Assembly (NCBI RefSeq): GCF_024205705.1
Contig: NZ_CP073115.1
Span: 2,294,001 to 2,358,000 of the forward strand
Direction of reading: 5' to 3'
From: Neisseria subflava
GTDB lineage: Bacteria; Pseudomonadota; Gammaproteobacteria; Burkholderiales; Neisseriaceae
DNA: 64,000 bases
Both the position numbers and the translations under genes were made by a program. Positions within the stretch are counted from its first letter, which is position 1. Each line of letters opens with the position of its first letter. The notes beneath the pieces are model-generated. The model searched no databases. It was not told the DNA's origin and was given only the letters and a program-made list of their open reading frames with translations. Positions 18,154 to 30,878 of this stretch are shown here, one piece after another.

Positions 18154-18335
18154 CGCTTTCTCTACTTTTAAACTTTTCCGCTCAGTTTACAGTTAATTCC
18201 TAATAGTTCTGACCAGGGCATTACCTTCCGCCGGCTGGTTGCAGTGTCAGCATAAGGTACTGGATTTGAAATATTCAGTTCGCCAAAATAATAAAACGAG
18301 TTAAGACAATAATGCTGTACTCAAGGTTGAGATCA
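18154..18335 (-). pseudogene. Decayed IS5-family transposase fragment, antisense
   Basis: Read leftward, this stretch matches the transposase segment covering the C-R-Y-R-N-W-L and E-L-L-E-L-I-N-R-Q-L-T regions of the neighbouring IS1106-like copies, for example GCTTTCTCTACTTTTA at 18154 and TCAGCATAAGGTA near 18248, but at much lower identity and with frame breaks. It is an older, inverted relative, not a recent copy. Confidence 0.6.
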
Positions 18336-18398
18336 GCCTACCCAAAGACGTGCCTGTGCACGTCCTTTTTACTTTCTTATCTCCTTTCCACTCTATTG

Positions 18399-18893
18399 TC
18401 ACCCCATAAAAGGCTTACACTCCGCATCATTGCCCCTAAATATCTCCTCACCGTCCGTACAACTGCCCTTCCCCTTCATCTTCCCGCACACCACCGCCGT
18501 CAGCGACTCATTCAAGCGCAGCACCCTCGGCTCCGCCTCCCTGTCCAGCGCCACCGCCTTCAAGGTAAACTTACCCTCCAGGATACCCTTAGCCTGGCCG
18601 CTCATCCTGATACAGAAACCGCCCGCCTCCTTCACCGGCAATTCCGGCCACTTCGTCGACGTCAGCTTAAAGCTGCCCTTTTTCGTATAGAACTGCTCCA
18701 TAAAGCGCGCATTTTCCAGCAGTGCGGCATGAGCCGCACGCAGGTTGGCCGAGCGGACCGATTCCCGATAGACCGTAAAGGCCGCCGTCGCCAAGATCGA
18801 AACCAGCAGCATCACCACCAGCAGCTGTATCAAGGAGTAGCCCCTCTGCACAGTTGCCCTATCCCGTTTTCTGTCAAATGCTTTTAAGTACAT
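18399..18893 (-). CDS. comP: ComP-type minor pilin, DNA-uptake-sequence receptor
   Basis: 164-residue prepilin from the ATG at 18893 (AAGGGAAG upstream). An 18-residue basic leader ends in Gly, followed by the mature start YSLIQLLVVMLLVSILATAA; the first residue is Tyr rather than Phe, and position 5 is Gln where type IV pilins normally have Glu. The rest matches ComP: AALLENARFMEQFY, STKWPELPVKEAGGFCIR, and four cysteines in GFCIR, AVVCGK, GSCTDG and AECKPF, which in ComP form the two disulfides of the DNA-binding region. ComP binds uptake sequences and drives sequence-selective transformation. It lies downstream of comE and the rRNA operon. Confidence 0.88.
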   Translation of the reverse strand: MYLKAFDRKRDRATVQRGYSLIQLLVVMLLVSILATAAFTVYRESVRSANLRAAHAALLENARFMEQFYTKKGSFKLTSTKWPELPVKEAGGFCIRMSGQAKGILEGKFTLKAVALDREAEPRVLRLNESLTAVVCGKMKGKGSCTDGEEIFRGNDAECKPFMG

Positions 18894-19077
18894 ATCTTTC
18901 TTCCCTTTATCTTCTATATCCCTATCCAACAAGAGGCGCCCTATCCGTTTATCCCTTCACCCCATGTAAAGTCTCCACTGGTTCAAGTTTTATTCCCCCC
19001 CAAACAAAGCCGCCCCGTGGCCCAACCGGCAAACGGTTCGGCCGCAGGGCGGCATTACGGTACGATCGTCCGTCAGG

Positions 19078-19365
19078 TTATTTTTTCACGGCAGGCTGGG
19101 CAGCCTTAGGCGCGGCAGAAGAAACCGTCGCCTCCGCCTTCAACTTGTTCAGCACCGCATCACCAATGCCCTTCACGTTTTTCAGCTCCTCCACCGATTT
19201 GAACGCACCGTTCTTCTGGCGGTATTCTACAATCGATTTCGCCTTAGCCGGGCCGATACCCGGCAAGGCCTCCAGTTCGGCAGAAGATGCGGTATTGATG
19301 TTCACGGCGGCCAAAGAGAATGCTGCACAAACAGCGGCAAATGCACCAAATAAAAATTTCTTCAT
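19078..19365 (-). CDS. comE: ComEA-type periplasmic DNA-binding competence protein
   Basis: 95 residues from MKKFLFGAFAAVCAAFSLAA (signal peptide; an alternative start lies at 19380). The mature part is a tandem helix-hairpin-helix domain: VNINTASSAELEALPGIGPAKAKSI and LKNVKGIGDAVLNKL. A Lys/Pro/Ala tail follows. It binds double-stranded DNA non-specifically in the periplasm and pulls it in. Neisseriae keep comE directly downstream of rRNA operons, often in several copies, exactly as here. Confidence 0.95.
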   Translation of the reverse strand: MKKFLFGAFAAVCAAFSLAAVNINTASSAELEALPGIGPAKAKSIVEYRQKNGAFKSVEELKNVKGIGDAVLNKLKAEATVSSAAPKAAQPAVKK

Positions 19366-19707
19366 CAGATTTTTTCCCATAACGTGTTTGATTGAATCAG
19401 TCAGGAAGTCTACCGAATGGTTTTATTCCACTCTGTAAACACTGTCACATACGCAGATAGGGCAACAGCCCATACCACATAAATGCTTACGACATATTAA
19501 CTCAAATATCGTTTGATTTCAAATATTCTAAACAGTTAACCGTAACTTTCGGTACTTTTGTGCAAGAATAACAACAGGGTAAATATTTCCGATCCCAATA
19601 CCAAGATGCACGAATACTCCATAAACACCGGCACATTACTACCCCAATGTTTGATCCCAACACCTGTTACCCCAATTCTGCCACCAAACCGACAGAAACA
19701 ACAGGCA
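19366..19707. other. Spacer between the rRNA operon and comE
   Basis: About 340 bp, AT-rich, without an open gene. It must contain the comE promoter if comE is not read from the rRNA operon; no convincing -35/-10 pair was picked out. Confidence 0.4.
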
Positions 19708-19740
19708 TGTAAAAAGCCCCCGACATCAGTCGGGGGCTTC
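19708..19740 (-). terminator. rRNA operon terminator
   Basis: AGCCCCCGAC pairs with GTCGGGGGCT around a short loop, and the A-run at 19711-19715 gives a U-run on the leftward transcript, just after 5S rRNA. Confidence 0.9.
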
Positions 19741-19751
19741 GGAATGGTTGT

Positions 19752-19862
19752 TTGGCGGTGACCTACTTTCACATGGAAGAACCACACTATCATCGGCGCT
19801 GAGTCGTTTCACGGTCCTGTTCGGGATGGGAAGGCGTGGGACCAACTCGCTATGGCCGCCAA
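19752..19862 (-). rRNA. rrf: 5S ribosomal RNA
   Basis: On the minus strand it begins TTGGCGGCCATAGCGAG and ends GTCACCGCCAA, with the conserved CCCATCCCGAACAGGA loop. Ends are estimated to within a few bases. Confidence 0.95.
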
Positions 19863-19960
19863 ACTTAAACTGTTACAAATCGGTAAAGCCTTAATCGGTA
19901 TAAATGGTGATGACTGAATCAGTCAGTAAGCTTTTATCTTTGAAGTTCTTCAAATGATAG

Positions 19961-22848
<2,888 letters not shown>

Positions 22849-23195
22849 TATCATTTCAAGAACCTCTTTGACTTCGTCTGCCTACCCGTTGACTAGGGAA
22901 GCAAACTTGAAATTCCTACTTTGATAAAGCTTACTGCTTTGTTGTGTCTTAATCCTGCCTTTTGTGTTTCAGGATTAAGTCGATACAATCATCACCCAAA
23001 TACTGTGTTTGTTTTCTTTTCTCTTGCGAGAGATTTTTTATCCTTTGCAAAGAACAAAAAATCAAAACAAACTCATTGTCTTTGTTTGTTGATTTCGGCT
23101 TTCCAATTTGTTAAAGATCGATGCGTCGATATTTCACTTCGCAAATCAAAATAAGCTGCTAAGTATAGCAGGCTTCCTTTGATTTGTAAAGTTCT
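22849..23195 (-). other. 23S-tRNA-Ala internal transcribed spacer
   Basis: AT-rich spacer of about 345 bp. It contains a boxA-like TTGTTAAAGATCG element (complement, near 23108-23121) that may help antitermination or processing. No gene. Confidence 0.5.
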
Positions 23196-23271
23196 TGGTG
23201 GAGGCAAACGGGATCGAACCGATGACCCCCTGCTTGCAAAGCAGGTGCTCTACCAACTGAGCTATGCCCCC
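23196..23271 (-). tRNA. tRNA-Ala (TGC anticodon)
   Basis: 76 nt on the minus strand from GGGGGCATAGCTCAG to the encoded CCA; anticodon loop CTTTGCAAG. Lies in the 16S-23S spacer as usual. Confidence 0.97.
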
Positions 23272-23276
23272 GTTCT

Positions 23277-23353
<77 letters not shown>

Positions 23354-23455
23354 GGATTCTCTTCTTAAGCGAATCTTGTCTTCACTCAAGCTTTTCTCTT
23401 CCGCATCTTTTACAGTTTACCGATAAGTGTGAATGCATCAGACCTCTTCTTTCTC

Positions 23456-25000
<1,545 letters not shown>

Positions 25001-25118
25001 TCTCTAACTTATAACTTCTGGTCTGCTTCAAAGAAACCGACAGGACAATGTCTAAAACATCATCTTGTCTGTCTTTCAAACAGTGTGAGGCCTAATGCAC
25101 TCACACTTATCGGTAATC

Positions 25119-25168
25119 TGTTTTTTAAAGAGCGAATCGAATTATACAGTACATTTAGCAAATGTCAA
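25119..25168 (-). promoter_or_regulatory. rRNA operon promoter and boxA
   Basis: On the minus strand TTGACA (25163-25168) and TATAAT (25141-25146) are both perfect and 16 bp apart, with an A/T-rich UP-like stretch upstream. The leader then has a boxA-like GCTCTTTAAAAA (25119-25133), the antitermination site of rRNA operons. Confidence 0.9.
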
Positions 25169-25200
25169 CTAAAATTATCGAAAATTTTAACTAACTGTGT

Positions 25201-25340
25201 TATACTGTCTGCTTCGTTTTCTTCACCGCGTCAGCAGCGAAGAACCGAACTATACGCCTCACAATAAAACCAGTCAACACCTTTCGCAAAATTATTTTCA
25301 GAAATTTAACCACCGCCCTGTTTTAACAGGGTTTTTATTT
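25201..25340 (+). ncRNA. Candidate small RNA divergent from the rRNA operon
   Basis: A weak promoter (TCGAAA at 25178, TATACT at 25201, 17 bp apart) faces away from the rRNA operon. About 115 bp later CCCTGTTTTAACAGGG plus a T-run (25316-25337) is a clean Rho-independent terminator on the + strand. No open frame with an RBS lies between. This supports a short non-coding transcript of about 125-130 nt; the terminator is clear, the promoter is not. Confidence 0.35.
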
Positions 25341-25398
25341 TATAAAAAAACTCCAACAACCTTTCTACACAATCCATACATACAAAAAAACACAAAAA

Positions 25399-25434
25399 AA
25401 GGCCGTCTGAAATGCTCTTTCAGACGGCCTTTTG
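25399..25434. terminator. DUS-pair terminator after dksA
   Basis: AAAAAGGCCGTCTGAA and its inverse with a 7-base loop; A- and T-runs on both sides allow either direction. dksA ends 20 bp away. Confidence 0.8.
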
Positions 25435-25453
25435 AGGTTTCTATATCTATATT

Positions 25454-25870
25454 TTAGTCGGCAAACTGTTTTTTCATTCGTTCGCGTCGCTCTTGCGCTT
25501 CTACGGACAATGTCGCGGTCGGACGTGCCAACAGGCGTTTGAGGCCGATAGGTTCGCCGGTATCGGCACAGAAACCGTAATCACCTTCGTCAATACTGCG
25601 GAGAGTCGCTTGCACTTTATTGAGAAGTTTACGCTCGCGATCGCGGGTGCGCAGTTCTAAAGCATACTCTTCTTCTTGAGTAGCTCGGTCGGCAGGATCG
25701 GGGGCGGATTCGTGCTCTTGAAGATGGCCGGTAGTGGTGTTTGCATTTTCAATCAGCTCTTCTTGCATTTTAACCAGTAGTTCGCGGAAGAAGGCCAATT
25801 GGTCGCTGTTCATGTAGTCCTCTTCAGGACCATCCCAGTTTAAAATATCTTGTTCTGTCAGCTTTGCCAT
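25454..25870 (-). CDS. dksA: RNA polymerase-binding transcription factor DksA, cysteine-poor form
   Basis: 138 residues. The coiled-coil tip motif DPADRATQEEE (Asp58, Asp61, Ala63) that enters the polymerase secondary channel is intact, and the C-terminal globular part GDYGFCADTGEPIGLKRLLA is present. Only one of the four zinc cysteines remains (Cys101); the others are Thr104, Ser122 and Ala125. Such proteins in other genera work without zinc. DksA acts with ppGpp on rRNA and amino-acid promoters; here it lies directly beside an rRNA operon. Confidence 0.93.
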   Translation of the reverse strand: MAKLTEQDILNWDGPEEDYMNSDQLAFFRELLVKMQEELIENANTTTGHLQEHESAPDPADRATQEEEYALELRTRDRERKLLNKVQATLRSIDEGDYGFCADTGEPIGLKRLLARPTATLSVEAQERRERMKKQFAD

Positions 25871-26103
25871 GGTGTCTGCTTTCGGTTTGTTGTTAATGAT
25901 TTGGATGCTACGGGTTTGCTTTTATTGGGTTTTCTTGAATTTCCGTTTTGGAAATTGGGCGAATCATATCATGTTTTACCTATTCATTTGTTCTTTATAT
26001 TTCGATTTGCACTTTTTTGCACTACCTTACACCTAAATGTATTAAAGCGCTTTTTAGGACGTTGTATTTTTGGTCGTTAATACCTGCTGCGCTTTCAGAC
26101 GGC

Positions 26104-26661
26104 CTATTGAAGCAACCATAGGTTGGTTTGCTGGATCAGTTGGGGAAACCATCGGGCCAGCCACAACCATAATAAGAGTGCCAACAAACTGCCTGAAAAA
26201 TCGTATCGTCCTGCGCGTAAGAAGGAAAACGGTTTAAGCAATGGCTGCAGGATTCGTTCGATGGCATAAGTCAACGGCGAATAGCGACCTTGTATGCTGG
26301 ACACCATTCTAATAATCAGACCGATAAGTAATGTATAGGCCGCGGCTTTCAGCATATGGAGTGCGGCAAACCAGAAGTTTGCCAAAATCAGCTTATTGCT
26401 GATGGACAGCGCCGGCGAGATGAAAATAATGGCGGTACAGGCAAGGTAGTACACTAGAAAACCTGAAGGCAGGCAGTACCAATCGGTTTTCGCGCCGGAT
26501 GGAAATGCTTTTTGCCAAGGTTTGGTCAGCCAGCCTGTTGCCTGTATGCTGAATTTGAGCAGGGGATGTTCTGCTGCCAATCCTGCGTATCGGAGCAAAA
26601 AGCGCGTGATATACAGGATGGCAATAGCGTCTGCCAATAATAAGAGCAAGTCGCCGCGCAT
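26104..26661 (-). CDS. YggT-family integral membrane protein
   Basis: 185 residues with two copies of the YggT module: hydrophobic segments near residues 3-28, 68-88, 98-125 and 155-175, each module ending in a proline-rich segment (TKPWQKAFP; LQPLLKPF). Family function is unclear, with links to osmotic stress. The start codon lies 2 bp after the proC stop, so proC-yggT are coupled, and yggS lies upstream, the conserved yggS-proC-yggT cluster. A DUS follows the stop. Confidence 0.88.
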   Translation of the reverse strand: MRGDLLLLLADAIAILYITRFLLRYAGLAAEHPLLKFSIQATGWLTKPWQKAFPSGAKTDWYCLPSGFLVYYLACTAIIFISPALSISNKLILANFWFAALHMLKAAAYTLLIGLIIRMVSSIQGRYSPLTYAIERILQPLLKPFSFLRAGRYDFSGSLLALLLWLWLARWFPQLIQQTNLWLLQ

Positions 26662-26663
26662 GT

Positions 26664-27461
26664 TCAGACGGCCTTATATTGTTGCGCCATTTCTTGCGAA
26701 CGTTTGACGCAGGCTTCTACGCCCTGTTCGATGGCTTCGGCAACGTGACGTGCTTTGAAGGTTTCGATGGCTTCGTGTGTCGTGCCGCCTTTGGAAGTCA
26801 CGTTTTGCTGTAATTGTGCGAATGCTTCACCGGTTTGTTCGGCCAAAGCCACTGCGCCTTTAAATGTAGCGAGGCTCAGTTCGCGTGCGTCTTGTTCGTT
26901 GAAACCTTGTGCCAAAGCCGCATTTTGGAGCGCGCCCAACAGATAGAAAACATAGGCAGGGCCGCTGCCGCTGATGCCGGTAATATTGTGGAGTTGCTCT
27001 TCCTCGTTTAACCAAACGGTTGTGCCGACAGAGCGCATGATACCGTCGGCGGCTGTGCGGTCGACTTCTGAAACGCCTGCATCAGCAAACATACCGGATA
27101 CGCCCAAACCGATTTTGGCCGGCGTATTGGGCATGATGCGCACGATACGGCGTGTGCCGCCCAGATAATGGCTGAGGGTATCGATGGACAAACCTGCCGC
27201 TACGGACAACACCAGCGCGCCATTTAAACGGATGTTTTGACAGGCTGCCTGCATGTCTTGCGGTTTGACGGCGAGAATGAGGACATCGTCCGCACTCAAT
27301 TCGGGCAGGTTTTCAGAAGTGGCTACGCCCAATTCTTGCACCAATTGCTCCCGTCTTTCGGCGCCGCGTTCGACAATGTGGACACGATAGCCGTCTTGTT
27401 TGACCAAACCGCCTGCAATGGCAGTCGCCATATTGCCGCCGCCGAGAAAATAGATATTCAT
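26664..27461 (-). CDS. proC: Pyrroline-5-carboxylate reductase
   Basis: 265 residues. The NADPH-binding start MNIYFLGGGNMATAIAGGL and the signature ALAEQTGEAFAQLQQNVTSKGGTTHEAIETF are clear. It catalyses the last step of proline synthesis. The C-terminus YKAV and the stop are encoded by an uptake sequence that also lies 3 bp before the yggT start. Confidence 0.97.
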   Translation of the reverse strand: MNIYFLGGGNMATAIAGGLVKQDGYRVHIVERGAERREQLVQELGVATSENLPELSADDVLILAVKPQDMQAACQNIRLNGALVLSVAAGLSIDTLSHYLGGTRRIVRIMPNTPAKIGLGVSGMFADAGVSEVDRTAADGIMRSVGTTVWLNEEEQLHNITGISGSGPAYVFYLLGALQNAALAQGFNEQDARELSLATFKGAVALAEQTGEAFAQLQQNVTSKGGTTHEAIETFKARHVAEAIEQGVEACVKRSQEMAQQYKAV

Positions 27462-27486
27462 ATATATGTCACTCCTTTGTGATATC

Positions 27487-27534
27487 GATCAGGCCGTCTG
27501 AAACTGCTGTCTACCCTGTTCAGACGGCCTATTA
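27487..27534. terminator. DUS-pair hairpin between yggS and proC
   Basis: Inverted AG-DUS copies at about 27490-27501 and 27520-27531; it splits yggS from proC within a conserved cluster, so termination may be partial. Confidence 0.6.
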
Positions 27535-27537
27535 CTT

Positions 27538-28233
27538 TTATTGAGGATAATGCCGCTTGCCGAAAATCGCGCTGCCGATACGGACATGGGTTGCGCCGCA
27601 TTCTACCGCGATTGGCATATCTCCGGACATACCCATAGACAAAACATCTGCTTCAACGCCTGCCGCATTCAACTCAGCCAACAGCCGCTGCATAGTGTGA
27701 AACTGGCTGCGTAACTCATCATTGCTGCTGTCGGCCTTGGCCACACACATCAATCCGCGCACTTTAATATTTGGCAACTTGGCCACTTCAAGGGCCAGCG
27801 CAACCGCTTCATCGGGCGCCACACCGTGTTTCGCCTCTTCCGCGGCAATGTTCACTTCAATGCACACCTGCAACGGCGGCATTTCAGACGGCCTTTGTTC
27901 GCTCAAGCGCCGCGCCGTTTTCAGACGGCCTATCGTATGCACCCAATGTGCGCGTTCGGCCACAAATTTGGTTTTATTAGACTGCACATCGCCGATAACG
28001 TGCCAAACAATATCCGGCAAATCGGCCAGCGTTTCTGTTTTTTCAAACCATTCCTGAATATAGTTCTCGCCGAAATCGCGCTGACCGGCCGCATACACTT
28101 CGCGGATATCGTCTGCTGGAAAGGTCTTGCTGACCGCTACCAGCTTCACCGCATCCGCAGGCCGTCCTGCAGCCTCAGCCGCCTGTTCAACCGCCCGGCA
28201 TACGTCCTGATAGTTTTGTTGCAATACCGACAT
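27538..28233 (-). CDS. YggS-family pyridoxal-phosphate homeostasis protein
   Basis: 231 residues, a single alanine-racemase-like barrel. The PLP lysine lies in VKLVAVSKTFPADDI, and FGENYIQEW, WHVIGDVQSNK and LSMGMSGDMPIAVECG are family signatures. It binds PLP without a known enzymatic reaction and balances vitamin B6 and amino-acid pools. Two uptake sequences lie within the gene. Divergent from pilT. Confidence 0.95.
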   Translation of the reverse strand: MSVLQQNYQDVCRAVEQAAEAAGRPADAVKLVAVSKTFPADDIREVYAAGQRDFGENYIQEWFEKTETLADLPDIVWHVIGDVQSNKTKFVAERAHWVHTIGRLKTARRLSEQRPSEMPPLQVCIEVNIAAEEAKHGVAPDEAVALALEVAKLPNIKVRGLMCVAKADSSNDELRSQFHTMQRLLAELNAAGVEADVLSMGMSGDMPIAVECGATHVRIGSAIFGKRHYPQ

Positions 28234-28350
28234 GGTTTTCTCCTTTTACCCGTTCATCACTCGGCATTTTAAAAATTTTACTTGGTCGAACGGATTTATC
28301 TATTTAAAATAAAGCGATTTTATTATTCTAAACCAAAACAAGGCCACATT

Positions 28351-29397
28351 ATGCAGATTACCGACTTACTCGCGTTCGGCGTGAAAAACAAAGCCTCCGA
28401 CCTCCATTTGAGTTCGGGCATTTCCCCTATGATACGCGTACACGGCGACATCCGCCGCATCAACCTGCCCGAGATGAGCTCGGAAGAAGTCGGCACTATG
28501 ATTACCTCGGTCATGAACGACCACCAGCGTAAGCTCTATCAACAGGATTTTGAAGTCGATTTCTCATTTGAGCTGCCTAATGTTGCCCGTTTCCGCGTCA
28601 ACGCCTTTATGACCGAACGCGGCCCAGCCGCCGTATTCCGTACCATTCCGAGCACCGTCCTAACGCTGGAAGAATTGCGTGCGCCGCGCATTTTCCAAAA
28701 AATTGCCGAAAATCCGCGCGGTTTGGTCTTGGTAACCGGCCCGACCGGTTCGGGTAAATCCACCACGCTGGCGGCGATGGTCAACTACATCAACGAAACC
28801 CAACCAGCCCACATTCTGACCATCGAAGACCCGATTGAGTTCGTCCACCAAAGCAAAAAGGCGCTCATCAACCAACGCGAGCTGCATCAGCACACCCACA
28901 GCTTTACCAACGCCCTGCGTTCCGCTCTGCGCGAAGACCCAGACGTGATTTTGATCGGTGAGATGCGCGACCCTGAAACCATCTCCCTCGCCCTGACCGC
29001 CGCCGAAACCGGCCACTTGGTTTTCGGCACGCTGCACACAACCGGCGCCGCTAAAACCATCGACCGTATTGTCGACGTATTCCCAGCTGGAGAAAAAGAA
29101 ATCGTGCGCTCCATGTTGTCCGAATCCTTGCGCGCCATCATTTCCCAAACCCTGCTGAAAACCCGCGACGGCAACGGCCGCGTCGCCGCACACGAAATCC
29201 TGATTTCCACACCGGCCGTACGCAACCTCATCCGCGAGAACAAAATCGCCCAAATCAACGCCGCCCTCCAAACCGGTCAGGCCCACGGTATGCAAACCCT
29301 CGATCAAGCCCTGCAAACCCTTGTCCGCCAAGGCACCATCAGCCCCGAGCTGGCACGCAGCAAGGCGCAAAACATCGAAAATCTCTCTATTTTCTAA
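28351..29397 (+). CDS. pilT: Type IV pilus retraction ATPase PilT
   Basis: 348 residues from MQITDLLAFGVKNKASDLHL; an in-frame extension to 28282 lacks an RBS and is not used. It shows the Walker A box GPTGSGKSTT, Asp-box ILTIEDPIEFVH, the His-box GHLVFGTLHT and the PilT signature AVRNLIRENKI near the C-terminus. The hexamer depolymerises pili and powers twitching motility and DNA uptake. It is followed by pilU. Confidence 0.97.
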   Translation: MQITDLLAFGVKNKASDLHLSSGISPMIRVHGDIRRINLPEMSSEEVGTMITSVMNDHQRKLYQQDFEVDFSFELPNVARFRVNAFMTERGPAAVFRTIPSTVLTLEELRAPRIFQKIAENPRGLVLVTGPTGSGKSTTLAAMVNYINETQPAHILTIEDPIEFVHQSKKALINQRELHQHTHSFTNALRSALREDPDVILIGEMRDPETISLALTAAETGHLVFGTLHTTGAAKTIDRIVDVFPAGEKEIVRSMLSESLRAIISQTLLKTRDGNGRVAAHEILISTPAVRNLIRENKIAQINAALQTGQAHGMQTLDQALQTLVRQGTISPELARSKAQNIENLSIF

Positions 29398-29404
29398 ACC
29401 ATAC

Positions 29405-29449
29405 TCAGGCCGTCTGAACCCCATCATCCCGTTTTCAGACGGTCTTTGA
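29405..29449. terminator. Imperfect DUS pair between pilT and pilU
   Basis: CAGGCCGTCTGAA at 29407 and TTCAGACGGTCT at about 29434; the second copy has one mismatch (GGTCT). It may reduce rather than abolish read-through into pilU. Confidence 0.5.
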
Positions 29450-29483
29450 GCCTGACCGAATACCCGTTTTAAAGAGAATCATC

Positions 29484-30713
29484 ATGAGCGACCTCGCCCC
29501 TCTACACGACCTGTTAAGCGAAATGGTGCAAGCCTACTCACAAAAAAACCAAGCACCGCACATCCCCACCCCGGCCGAAATCGGCACGCATCTTCATCCC
29601 CTGCTCGACCGCATGTGTGAAGAGGCCGAAAAACGCAACGCCTCCGACATCTTCATCAGCGCAGGCTTTCCCCCTGCCATCAAAGTCGGCGGCACCCTCA
29701 CGCCCATGCCCCACAAAGCGCTGACCGGCGCGGACACCGCCGCCATCGCCGAATCCACCATGAACCCCGACCAGCTCGAAGCCTTCAATCGCGACTGGGA
29801 AATCAACTATTCCGTCCAATCGCGCAGCAACACGCGCTACCGCGTCAACGCCTACCACGAGCAAGGCCGCGTCGGCATGGTATTGCGCCGCATCAGCCAA
29901 GACATTCCCGAGATGAAGACCCTCGGTTTGCCCGAAAAACTCCAAGAGCTTGCCCTTGCACCGCGCGGCCTGCTGATCCTCGCCGGCCCGACCGGTTCGG
30001 GTAAGTCCACCACCATGGCCTCCATGCTCAACTACCGCAACCAAAAGCTGCCCGGCCATATCGTTACCATCGAAGACCCCATCGAGTTTATCTACAAGCC
30101 TTGCCGCAGCATCTTCACCCAGCGCGAAATCGGCATCGATACCGACAACTGGAAAATCGCCGTTCAAAGCGCCATGCGTCAAGCACCCGACGTCGTCTGT
30201 ATCGGTGAAGTCCGCAGCGAAGAAAGCATGGAATACGCCCTCCAACTGGCTCAAACCGGCCATCTGTGCGTTTTCACCATCCATGCCAGCACGGCTTCCC
30301 AAACCATCGAGCGCATCATCAACTTCTATCCGGAAGACCGCCGCCAACAGGTTTTGATGGATTTGGCGTTAAACCTCGTCGGCATCATCGGCCAGCGCCT
30401 CACAATCAAGAAAAACCGCCAACGCACGGCCGTTACCGACCTCCTGCTCAACACTCCGGCCATGCAGGACTTGATTTTCAAAGGCGAATTGCTGGAAATC
30501 CGCGACCTGATGGCACGCTCCGGCAGCAACGGTATGCAGACATTCGACCAAAATCTCTTCACCCTCTACGCACAAGGCCAAATCGAACTCAGCGAAGCCC
30601 TGCGCCAAGCGGTATCCGCCAACGATTTGCGCCTGCGCATTCAAATGCACGACGAGGGCAATAATACCGAACGCCTCTACGACCGCATCAGCGACCTCAA
30701 CCTGATGACCTGA
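29484..30713 (+). CDS. pilU: PilT-like ATPase PilU
   Basis: 409 residues. The N-terminal part has an extra segment before the SDIFISAG region; the ATPase core has GPTGSGKSTTMASML, VTIEDPIEFIYK and TGHLCVFTIHAS. PilU works with PilT to strengthen pilus retraction and affects microcolony adhesion. An AAAGAGAATCATC region precedes the ATG. A DUS hairpin at 30724-30793 closes the unit. Confidence 0.95.
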   Translation: MSDLAPLHDLLSEMVQAYSQKNQAPHIPTPAEIGTHLHPLLDRMCEEAEKRNASDIFISAGFPPAIKVGGTLTPMPHKALTGADTAAIAESTMNPDQLEAFNRDWEINYSVQSRSNTRYRVNAYHEQGRVGMVLRRISQDIPEMKTLGLPEKLQELALAPRGLLILAGPTGSGKSTTMASMLNYRNQKLPGHIVTIEDPIEFIYKPCRSIFTQREIGIDTDNWKIAVQSAMRQAPDVVCIGEVRSEESMEYALQLAQTGHLCVFTIHASTASQTIERIINFYPEDRRQQVLMDLALNLVGIIGQRLTIKKNRQRTAVTDLLLNTPAMQDLIFKGELLEIRDLMARSGSNGMQTFDQNLFTLYAQGQIELSEALRQAVSANDLRLRIQMHDEGNNTERLYDRISDLNLMT

Positions 30714-30723
30714 TGGCGCAAGC

Positions 30724-30795
30724 CAAAAAAGGCCGTCTGAACAAATGTGGAAACGAAATCAAATATTTCCCCGTATCCGTTCAGACGGCCTTATC
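30724..30795 (+). terminator. DUS-pair hairpin after pilU
   Basis: AAAAAAGGCCGTCTGAA and its inverse separated by about 43 bases. The long loop makes it weaker than the others. Confidence 0.5.
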
Positions 30796-30878
30796 CTATT
30801 TCAAACATTCTGAAACCGACTGAAAATCCTGTTAAAATCCAATCATTCACCCCATAACGAATAATAAACGACACCAGC

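Noticed and set aside
25085..25267. 60-codon rightward open frame between the rRNA operon and dksA
   Set aside because: It crosses the rRNA promoter, lacks an RBS and has no protein-like features.
28660..29427. 255-codon leftward frame opposite pilT
   Set aside because: Antisense shadow produced by the codon bias of pilT.
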